The notes beneath the pieces are model-generated. The model worked only from the letters and a program-made list of their open reading frames with translations. It was not told where the DNA came from and ran no database searches. A DNA stretch of 6,298 nt from Gammaproteobacteria bacterium (GTDB lineage Bacteria; Pseudomonadota; Gammaproteobacteria; Competibacterales; Competibacteraceae). The position numbers were made by a program, and so were the translations under genes. Positions 1-5,587 of the stretch are shown here, piece by piece; the stretch's first letter is position 1, and every line of letters starts with the position of its first letter. Location of the stretch: positions 1 to 6,298 of the forward strand of contig PWUP01000048.1 in assembly GCA_003562535.1 (NCBI GenBank), in the 5' to 3' direction.

Positions 1-747
1 GATCGTTCGGAGCCGTCGCTGGATGCTTTAGTGCCGAACAACCCCAATAAACCTTATAATATGAAAGAATTGATTTATAAGGTGGTTGATGGCGGCGAGT
101 TTTTTGAGATCCAACCGGATTTTGCTCAGAACATTTTAATCGGTTTCGGGCGCATGGAAGGCTATACGGTCGGTTTCGTCGCCAACCAGCCTATGGTACT
201 GGCCGGTTGTTTAGATATTGATTCTTCACGTAAAGCAGCCCGATTTGTCCGTTTTTGTGACTGTTTCAATATTCCTATCGTCACCTTTGTCGATGTACCC
301 GGCTTTATGCCAGGCACCGCGCAAGAGTATGGGGGCATCATCAAACACGGCGCTAAACTGCTGTATGCCTATGCCGAAGCCACCGTGCCGAAAATCACCG
401 TCATTACCCGCAAAGCCTATGGCGGAGCCTATGATGTCATGAGTTCTAAGCACCTGCGAGGTGACGTAAATTTTGCCTGGCCTAGTGCTGAAATTGCGGT
501 GATGGGGCCCAAAGGAGCGGTGGAGATTATCTTCCGCGAACATGCGGGTGACCCTGAGAAAATCGACGAACTCACCGAAGATTACCGGCGTAAATTTGCC
601 AATCCCTTTATTGCCGGTCACCGTGGTTTCATTGAAGATGTAATTAAGCCCAGCTTTACTCGCAAGCGTCTCTGCCGTTCGCTAGTTATGCTTAAAGATA
701 AAAAGTTGGAAAATCCTTGGCGCAAACACGGGAATATTCCACTGTGA
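1..747 (+). CDS. pccB: Propionyl-CoA carboxylase beta subunit (carboxyltransferase), 3' part
   Basis: This is the C-terminal 248 residues of the carboxyltransferase subunit, which moves the carboxyl group from carboxybiotin on PccA to propionyl-CoA, giving (S)-methylmalonyl-CoA in the cytoplasm. The reading frame is open from base 1 (D-R-S-E-P-S-L-D-A-L-V-P), so the GTG at 31 is internal and the gene begins outside the window; family members are about 510 residues, so roughly half is present. The fragment is the crotonase-like C-terminal carboxyltransferase domain. Landmarks are FVDVPGFMPG (about residues 96-105), the KAYGGAYDVMSS segment (about 138-149) and the family-typical end NPWRKHGNIPL. 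The Gly142-Ala143 pair matches the C-terminal oxyanion hole known from Streptomyces PccB, and Asp145 matches the Asp422 position linked there to propionyl-CoA preference. The N-terminal oxyanion hole lies upstream. The TGA stop shares one base with the ATG of pccA, implying translational coupling. Identification is secure; the propionyl preference is inferred from the family and from the neighbour meaB. Confidence 0.95.
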   Translation, partial: DRSEPSLDALVPNNPNKPYNMKELIYKVVDGGEFFEIQPDFAQNILIGFGRMEGYTVGFVANQPMVLAGCLDIDSSRKAARFVRFCDCFNIPIVTFVDVPGFMPGTAQEYGGIIKHGAKLLYAYAEATVPKITVITRKAYGGAYDVMSSKHLRGDVNFAWPSAEIAVMGPKGAVEIIFREHAGDPEKIDELTEDYRRKFANPFIAGHRGFIEDVIKPSFTRKRLCRSLVMLKDKKLENPWRKHGNIPL

Positions 748-2738
748 TGTTTAAAAAAATACTGATCGCTAACCGCGGTGAAATTGCCTGTCGGGTGATT
801 AAAACCGCGCGCAAAATGGGCATTGCCACTGTAGCAGTGTGTTCGGATGTGGATCGTGACGCCTTGCATGTGCAAATGGCCGATGAATCCGTCTTTATTG
901 GTCCCTCGCCATCGGTGCAAAGCTATCTGCGCATAGAGCGGATTGTCCAAGCCTGCCAAGAAACCGGCGCTGAAGCGGTGCATCCTGGCTATGGCTTTCT
1001 GTCAGAAAACCCGCTATTCACTCAAGCCCTAGATAAAGCAGGCATCGTCTTTATTGGGCCTAATGTCCGAGCTTTGGAAGTCATGGGCGATAAAATCGCC
1101 TCTAAGAAGCTGGCTATTAAAGCCGGTGTGAATACCGTACCTGGTTCTACCGATGTCATTCGTGATCCCGATGACGCGGTACGCATTGCTCGCGATATCG
1201 GTTTTCCCGTCATGCTTAAGGCCAGTGCTGGCGGTGGCGGCAAGGGCATTCGTTTGGCGTGGAACGAGGCCGAGTGTCGTGAGGGCTTCCAGCGAGCGAC
1301 CAATGAAGCCCAAGCCAGTTTTGGTGATGGGCGGGTCTTTATTGAAAAATTCATCGAAAAGCCGCGCCATATTGAAATTCAGCTCATTGCCGATAACCAC
1401 GGCCAGATACTGCACCTTAACGAACGCGAATGTTCCATCCAGCGGCGCCATCAGAAAGTCATCGAAGAGGCGCCCTCGGCGTTTATTGACCCCGCAACCC
1501 GCCAAGCGATGGGTGCGCAAGCGATTGCGCTCGCACGGTCGGTGGACTACCGCTCAGCGGGTACGGTGGAGTTCATCGTCGATAAAGACCGCAATTTCTA
1601 TTTCTTGGAGATGAACACCCGTTTGCAGGTCGAGCACCCCGTGACCGAGATGATCACGGGTCTGGATTTGGTCGAGCTGATGATCCGGGTTGCGGCCGGA
1701 GAGCCGTTAGGTTTGACGCAAGACCAGATCGGCATTAACGGCTGGGCTATTGAATCGCGGGTGTACGCTGAAGATCCCTACCGGGGATTTTTACCGGCTA
1801 TTGGTCGTTTGATGCGTTATCAGCCTCCGGCGGAAAATGCCCATGTGCGCGTAGATACTGGAGTCACCGACGGTGGTGAAGTGTCGATGTATTACGATCC
1901 CATGATTGCCAAGCTGATCACTTGGGATCATGATCGTGACCGAGCCATCCGCCAGATGCGCCACGCCCTCGATTGGTTCTACATCGGCGGCCTAGGGAAT
2001 AACACCCCGTTCTTGGCCGCACTGATGAACCACCCACAGTTCAAATCTGGCGATATCAGCACGGATTTTATCGCTGAACAATACCCTGATGGTTTCCAGT
2101 CACCCGTGCCCCCTGAAGCGGAAAGGCATCTTCTGGTTGCTGTCGCCGCAGCGGTGCATCGTTATCATGTTGATCGTGATGCGTCGATTACCCAGCAATT
2201 GCCCGGCCACGAGCATCACCCTGGTGATGACTGGGTGGTTGTGGTTGACGGTGCTCACTATCCGCTGACGATTCGTCGTGATGCGGCTGGGTTTACCATC
2301 GACGCGGCTCATCAGAAGCAGCCGCTGCGGATTGATGGGCTCTGGCACTTGGGTCATCCCTTGTTCGAAGCACGGATCGATGGGGAGTTGGTGTGCGTGC
2401 AAGTCGAACGCGACGGTATTAGCTATCGCTTGTCGCACCACAGTTTCCGCGTTAAGGCGCTGGTGTTGACTCCGAGTGTGGCCGAGTACCAGAAACAGAT
2501 GCTGGATAAACCCGCCCCGGATCTCAGCAAATATCTGCTCTCACCCATGCCGGGTCTTTTAGTCCAGGTGCTGGTCAAACCGGGTGAAAATGTCAAAGCT
2601 GGCCAAGATTTAGCCATTATCGAAGCGATGAAAATGGAAAATGTGCTGCGTGCGGCTCGCGATGGCACGATCAGTGAGATACGCGTGGAAGCCGGTGCCA
2701 GTTTGTCGGTGGATCAGGTCATTATCGAGTTTTCGTGA
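747..2738 (+). CDS. pccA: Propionyl-CoA carboxylase alpha subunit (biotin carboxylase + BCCP)
   Basis: The 663-residue biotin-carrying subunit carboxylates its own biotin using ATP and bicarbonate, then delivers it to PccB. Domains in order: biotin carboxylase N-terminal domain starting FKKILIANRGEIACRVI; ATP-grasp with the glycine-rich loop KASAGGGGKG (158-167), QRRHQKV with Lys237, and EMNTRLQVEHP (288-298) with Glu288, Arg292 and Glu296; C-terminal BC domain with Arg338 in ESRVYAEDP and MYYDPMIAKL; a BT-type linker domain (about 495-585, ending ISYRLSHHSFRVKALVLTP), typical of PCC alpha and absent from plain AccC; and a biotinyl domain (about 599-663) with EAMKMEN, where Lys629 is the biotinylation site 34 residues from the end. 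These BC residues sit at nearly the same numbers as in E. coli AccC. The ATG at 747 is chosen because family homology begins there; the in-frame ATG at 717 would add ten residues encoded inside pccB. No strong Shine-Dalgarno precedes 747, in keeping with coupling to pccB. The length fits PCC alpha (about 660-680), and no key residue is missing. Confidence 0.96.
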   Translation: MFKKILIANRGEIACRVIKTARKMGIATVAVCSDVDRDALHVQMADESVFIGPSPSVQSYLRIERIVQACQETGAEAVHPGYGFLSENPLFTQALDKAGIVFIGPNVRALEVMGDKIASKKLAIKAGVNTVPGSTDVIRDPDDAVRIARDIGFPVMLKASAGGGGKGIRLAWNEAECREGFQRATNEAQASFGDGRVFIEKFIEKPRHIEIQLIADNHGQILHLNERECSIQRRHQKVIEEAPSAFIDPATRQAMGAQAIALARSVDYRSAGTVEFIVDKDRNFYFLEMNTRLQVEHPVTEMITGLDLVELMIRVAAGEPLGLTQDQIGINGWAIESRVYAEDPYRGFLPAIGRLMRYQPPAENAHVRVDTGVTDGGEVSMYYDPMIAKLITWDHDRDRAIRQMRHALDWFYIGGLGNNTPFLAALMNHPQFKSGDISTDFIAEQYPDGFQSPVPPEAERHLLVAVAAAVHRYHVDRDASITQQLPGHEHHPGDDWVVVVDGAHYPLTIRRDAAGFTIDAAHQKQPLRIDGLWHLGHPLFEARIDGELVCVQVERDGISYRLSHHSFRVKALVLTPSVAEYQKQMLDKPAPDLSKYLLSPMPGLLVQVLVKPGENVKAGQDLAIIEAMKMENVLRAARDGTISEIRVEAGASLSVDQVIIEFS

Positions 2739-3769
2739 GTTATGACATGAGTGCGGCTAGCAGCTATCAGAGTTTAGCGGCGTCAGTGCGCAGTGGTCAA
2801 CGGCGTGCTTTGGCGCGGTCGATTACCCTGATTGAGTCCAGCCGCCGTGCTGATCAAGACACCGCCGAGGCTTTGCTGACCGAATTGTTGCCGGATACCG
2901 GCAACAGCATCCGCTTGGCGATTTCCGGATCGCCAGGCGTAGGTAAATCAACGTTCATCGAAGCCTTTGGTATTCATTTGCTTGAACAAGGCCACCGTGT
3001 TGCCGTGTTAGCGATTGACCCTAGCTCGGCGCGCAGTGGCGGTTCAATTCTCGGCGATAAAACCCGCATGGAGCAACTGACCCGCCGACCGGAAGCCTTT
3101 ATCCGCCCCTCACCCGCCGGGCGGACTCTCGGCGGAGTGGCACGGCGTACCCGTGAGGCTATGCTGGTCTGTGAAGCCGCTGGATTTGACGTGATTATTG
3201 TCGAAACCGTTGGTGTCGGGCAGTCCGAGACCTTGGCGGCTGAAATGACCGATATGTTTTTGCTGTTGCTGCCGCCTGGGGGTGGGGATGATTTGCAGGG
3301 GATTAAACGCGGCATCATGGAGTTGGCCGATTTAGTCTTGGTCAATAAAGCCGATGGGGATTTACTGGCTGCTGCTCGGCGGGCGGCATCGGATTACGGC
3401 CATGCCTTAGGGCTGATGCAGCCCCGTTCGCGCAGTTGGCGGGCTGAGGTTAAGCTGTGTTCCGCAGCAACCGGCCAGGGGATTGATGCGGTCTGGGACA
3501 GCGTCTGTGCCTATCGCCAAGCCTTGCAACAGTCCGGCGAATTCCAGCAACAGCGGGCTGGTCAGGCGCGTTCTTGGTTATGGCAGGAACTGCGTGAGGG
3601 GTTGTTACAGGAGTTTCAATCCGATGCGGCTATCCGTGCGGCCTTGCCGACAATCGAAGCGGCGGTGGTTGCGGGAACCACTCCAGCACCGCTGGCCGCA
3701 CGCGACTTACTCAATCAGTTTCTTGCCCCTCAAGTCAGTGACGGCGGGCACAATCCAAGGAGTATGTAA
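2735..3769 (+). CDS. meaB: Methylmalonyl-CoA mutase-associated GTPase MeaB (ArgK/YgfD/MMAA family)
   Basis: This 344-residue cytoplasmic P-loop GTPase of the SIMIBI class is a chaperone of adenosylcobalamin-dependent methylmalonyl-CoA mutase: it gates cofactor loading and protects the enzyme from inactivation. Older annotations call it ArgK, an arginine/ornithine transport kinase, which is misleading. Motifs counted from the GTG start: Walker A GSPGVGKST (65-73), DPSS (95-98), SGGSILGDKTRM (101-112, switch region), ETVGVGQSE (157-165, G3/switch), the family signature GGGDDLQGIKRGIMELAD (182-199), NKADGD (204-209, G4 base recognition) and SAATGQG (243-249, G5-like). The C-terminal helical tail is of family type. 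The start is uncertain: GTG at 2735 overlaps the pccA stop as GTGA, while the in-frame ATG at 2747 (Met5) has a GTGAG sequence about seven bases upstream; either leaves the fold intact. Placement after pccA supports a role in the methylmalonyl-CoA branch. No mutase lies in the window. Confidence 0.94.
   Translation: MSYDMSAASSYQSLAASVRSGQRRALARSITLIESSRRADQDTAEALLTELLPDTGNSIRLAISGSPGVGKSTFIEAFGIHLLEQGHRVAVLAIDPSSARSGGSILGDKTRMEQLTRRPEAFIRPSPAGRTLGGVARRTREAMLVCEAAGFDVIIVETVGVGQSETLAAEMTDMFLLLLPPGGGDDLQGIKRGIMELADLVLVNKADGDLLAAARRAASDYGHALGLMQPRSRSWRAEVKLCSAATGQGIDAVWDSVCAYRQALQQSGEFQQQRAGQARSWLWQELREGLLQEFQSDAAIRAALPTIEAAVVAGTTPAPLAARDLLNQFLAPQVSDGGHNPRSM
3757..3762 (+). promoter_or_regulatory. 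Shine-Dalgarno of tspO, inside the end of meaB
   Basis: AAGGAG lies in the last codons of meaB and is the only strong ribosome-binding sequence near the tspO start. The spacing to the ATG at 3776 is 13 bases, longer than the usual 5-9. No ATG, GTG or TTG in the tspO frame lies closer: the codons between are TTC and ATT. The ATG at 3764 is in the meaB frame. Translation of tspO therefore probably depends partly on ribosomes finishing meaB. Confidence 0.6.
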
Positions 3770-3775
3770 TTCATT

Positions 3776-4255
3776 ATGGTTATCAGTGTGCTTACTTTTA
3801 TAGCGTTTTTTGCAGCCAGTGCTGCCGCTGCCGCCACAGGTTCATTATTCAGTCCAGGGGCGTGGTATGATCGCTTGGAAAAACCGCGTTGGACCCCCCC
3901 CAATTGGTTATTCCCTGTAGTCTGGACGATTCTATACATCAGTATGACCATCGCCGCGTGGCGGGTGGCCTTTACCGATTCCCCCTTAGTCCCTCTGGCC
4001 TTGGCCTTATGGGCTTTACAGATTGCCCTGAATGCGTTGTGGACACCGGTATTTTTCGGTCTGCAACGGCTGTGGGGGGGGCTGATTGTCCTAGTGATGT
4101 TGTGGGCGGCTGTGGTGTTCACCACGATAGCCTTTTTCTTTGTCGATGCCGTGGCGGGTTGGCTGTTTGTGCCGTATGTGTTGTGGGTGAGTACCGCCGG
4201 TGCCTTGAACTATGAAGTCTGGAAGCGTAATCCTGCTGCAGTAGCCAGCGCTTAA
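3776..4255 (+). CDS. tspO: TspO/MBR family tryptophan-rich membrane protein
   Basis: A 159-residue integral membrane protein of the TspO/MBR (translocator protein, peripheral benzodiazepine receptor) family, whose bacterial members bind tetrapyrroles such as protoporphyrin and act in regulation or stress responses; the exact activity is debated. About five hydrophobic segments are seen (roughly 3-22, 44-64, 70-90, 99-122, 127-146). Family signatures are clear: F-x-P-x-x-WY-x-x-L-x-KP-x-W-x-PP-x-W (25-44), FPVVWTILY (46-54), ALNALWTPVFFG (84-95) and PYVLWVSTAGALNYEVWKRN (133-152). Length matches the usual 150-170. It starts six bases after the meaB stop and is presumably in the same transcript. 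Two oddities are an uninterrupted C8 run (3894-3901, encoding T-P-P) and a G8 run (4074-4081, encoding W-G-G), possible slippage sites. The family call is firm; a link to cobalamin or propionate is only suggested by position. Confidence 0.92.
   Translation: MVISVLTFIAFFAASAAAAATGSLFSPGAWYDRLEKPRWTPPNWLFPVVWTILYISMTIAAWRVAFTDSPLVPLALALWALQIALNALWTPVFFGLQRLWGGLIVLVMLWAAVVFTTIAFFFVDAVAGWLFVPYVLWVSTAGALNYEVWKRNPAAVASA
3894..3901 (+). repeat. tspO: C8 homopolymer tract in tspO
   Basis: Eight uninterrupted C residues cover the codons ACC CCC CCC of the conserved W-T-P-P motif. Family conservation forces the prolines but not the choice of CCC, so the tract length is partly a synonymous choice. A one-base change here would remove the C-terminal three quarters of TspO. 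Confidence 0.85.
4074..4081 (+). repeat. tspO: G8 homopolymer tract in tspO
   Basis: Eight uninterrupted G residues cover TGG GGG GGG (Trp-Gly-Gly, residues 100-102). The tract is the exact complement of the C8 run 172 bases upstream, so the two could pair in the mRNA. It could be a slippage site in replication or transcription. No function is shown. Confidence 0.85.
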
Positions 4256-4272
4256 CTTTTAGGTAAAACCTG

Positions 4273-5484
4273 ATGAATGATCGATTAACGGTCACCACGC
4301 GCCAATCTTGGTTATCTCGATTAGGCGCTTCTGTCAAAGCCATTGGTTTCGGACTGTTGCTGTTCATCGTGGCCTTTCCGCTGCTGTGGTGGAATGAAGG
4401 CCGAGCGGTGATTACCGCTAAAGCCTTGGCTGAGGGGGCTGCCAGTGTGATCTCCGTTCCTTCGGAGCAGGTTGATCCCCGTTACGAAGGGCAGTTGATT
4501 CATACTACGGGTCGAGCCATCACCGCGGATACCTTAACCGATCCTGATTTCCCCCAAGTGCAGGTGCAAGCCTTACGGTTGCAACGCCATGTTGAGATGT
4601 ATCAATGGCGAGAAAATCAGCAGACCACTGAGACCCAGAATGTGGGGGGATCGGTAGAGCGGGAGACGACGTACAGCTATACCCGCGAATGGTCATCCAG
4701 CGTGATTGATTCCTCGCGCTTTTACCGCCCTGCGGGTCATGAAAACCCCTCAACCATGCCGTACTCTGGCCTAGAGTTGACAGCCTCGTCAGTGACTGTG
4801 GGGGCCTTTGACCTCCCCACTGATTTGGTGCGACGATTATCCGCCTCGGCAACCCTGCGTGTTCCCGATGAGCCTGTAACGGAACCTGGCACGGCTCAAG
4901 TGCCTGTTGACCCTACCATGCCTGCGGCGGTCGCGCCTCGGGTCGTTGCCGGTCAGTTCTATATCGGCCACAATCCCAATGTGCCCCAAGTCGGTGATGT
5001 CCGTATTCGCTACAGTTATGCCCCCGAGCAAGATGTGAGCGTTGTGGCTCAGCAGCAGGGCAATACCTTTGTGGGGTATCGCAGTGCCGATGGACGGCGT
5101 ACCTTATTGATGATTCACTCAGGTATCCAGAGTGCGGAAGGGATGTTCACAGCGGCTCAAGCGGCGAATACCCAACTCACTTGGTTGCTGCGTTTGGGTG
5201 GGTTTGTGCTGATGGTGGTGGGGCTGAAAATCCTCTTAGGGCCGCTCGGTGTTATCGGTGATGTGATTCCCTTTATTGGGCGGCTGATCCGTGTAGGAAC
5301 CGGTCTGATTGCCGTTACCCTCAGTGCGGCGTCGGCTTTAACCGTCATCGCGATCGCTTGGATTGTTTACCGCCCCGTGCTGGGAGCCGCGCTATTGGCC
5401 TTGGCGGCAGCAATCTTTGTAGCCACAGCGATTATGGGTCGTAACAAGGCTGCCACTGACCCCGAATCGGCACCGGCGGCGTAA
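4273..5484 (+). CDS. TMEM43 (LUMA) family membrane protein
   Basis: A 403-residue protein resembling bacterial members of the TMEM43 family, named after the human inner-nuclear-membrane/ER protein. A short polar N-terminus leads to one hydrophobic segment (about 22-40) followed at once by the family hallmark WWNEGRAV (39-46). A large extramembrane domain follows (about 47-300) with EMYQWRE (108-114), TYSYTREWSSSVIDSSRF (133-150) and a G-Q-F-Y-I-G strand (227-232). Near the C-terminus are hydrophobic segments at about 302-322, 342-366 and 368-387. This topology (one N-terminal and three or four C-terminal segments around a large loop) fits the family. The bacterial function is unknown to me, and I assign none. 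The ATG at 4273 is 17 bases past the tspO stop, with a weak AGG nine bases upstream, so it is probably the last gene of the operon. A stretch rich in Pro, Val, Thr and Ala (about 196-223) may be a loop. Confidence 0.85.
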   Translation: MNDRLTVTTRQSWLSRLGASVKAIGFGLLLFIVAFPLLWWNEGRAVITAKALAEGAASVISVPSEQVDPRYEGQLIHTTGRAITADTLTDPDFPQVQVQALRLQRHVEMYQWRENQQTTETQNVGGSVERETTYSYTREWSSSVIDSSRFYRPAGHENPSTMPYSGLELTASSVTVGAFDLPTDLVRRLSASATLRVPDEPVTEPGTAQVPVDPTMPAAVAPRVVAGQFYIGHNPNVPQVGDVRIRYSYAPEQDVSVVAQQQGNTFVGYRSADGRRTLLMIHSGIQSAEGMFTAAQAANTQLTWLLRLGGFVLMVVGLKILLGPLGVIGDVIPFIGRLIRVGTGLIAVTLSAASALTVIAIAWIVYRPVLGAALLALAAAIFVATAIMGRNKAATDPESAPAA

Positions 5485-5493
5485 TCATTCAGT

Positions 5494-5534
5494 CCCCTCA
5501 CCCCAACCCTCTCCCAAAGGGAGAGGGAGCTTAA
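5494..5534. repeat. REP-like dispersed repeat with perfect hairpin
   Basis: CCCTCTCCC (5507-5515) and GGGAGAGGG (5519-5527) form a perfect 9-bp stem closed by an AAA loop, preceded by CCCCTCACCCCAA. Read on the minus strand, this gives GGGAGAGGG followed by TTGGGGTGAGGGG. From general knowledge, this C-rich consensus is a small interspersed palindromic repeat found in many bacterial genomes, usually between genes and often after convergent ends. A second pairing is possible: CAACCC (5504-5509) with GGGTTG (5546-5551). Family membership is by recognition; no second copy lies in the window. Confidence 0.65.
5507..5527. terminator. Possible bidirectional transcription-ending stem-loop
   Basis: The GC-rich 9-bp stem lies 22 bases past the TMEM43-family stop and about 60 bases past the permease stop on the other strand, where a shared terminator would be expected. 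No U-run follows on either strand (GAGCTTAAGG on plus, TTGGGGTGAG on minus), so it is not a canonical rho-independent terminator. It may instead stabilise 3' ends or block readthrough weakly. Confidence 0.3.
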
Positions 5535-5566
5535 GGCAGGGCAGGGGGTTGAACGCTTACCTGCAG

Positions 5567-5576
5567 TGACCGGTCA
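5567..5576. repeat. Perfect 10-bp palindrome TGACCGGTCA
   Basis: A self-complementary decamer 11 bases beyond the permease stop, next to a CTGCAG palindrome at 5561-5566. The symmetry would suit a dimeric DNA-binding protein, but it lies at the 3' ends of two genes rather than by a promoter, so an operator role is unlikely. It may be chance. Confidence 0.3.
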
Positions 5577-5587
5577 GCGCGGCTAGG

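Larger units (their letters stand above)
5485..5587. other. Intergenic region between convergent genes
   Basis: This 103-base non-coding stretch separates the stops of the TMEM43-family gene and the ABC permease gene. It contains the CCCTCTCCC/GGGAGAGGG hairpin with flanking C-rich and G-rich sequence, a CTGCAG palindrome and a TGACCGGTCA palindrome. No promoter or further ORF is recognisable. Confidence 0.8.

Noticed and set aside
31..33. GTG at 31 as the pccB start
   Set aside because: The frame is open to base 1, and the residues before the GTG continue PccB-like sequence, so this is an internal valine.
717..746. ATG at 717 as the start of pccA
   Set aside because: The ten extra residues are encoded by the end of pccB and match no part of the biotin carboxylase family, whose homology starts at the ATG at 747.
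618..1520. Long minus-strand open frames opposite pccB and pccA
   Set aside because: They lie antisense to well-conserved genes, have no recognisable family features, and are the expected by-product of the codon bias of the real genes.
3889..4215. Open +1 frame within tspO starting just before the C8 tract
   Set aside because: The product is rich in Cys, Arg and Gly with no membrane pattern or family motif; the tspO frame carries all conserved residues. It is relevant only if slippage at C8 occurs.
5350..5357. GCGATCGC octamer, like the cyanobacterial HIP1 element
   Set aside because: I noticed only this occurrence, inside the TMEM43-family coding sequence; one copy is compatible with chance, and nothing else points to cyanobacteria.
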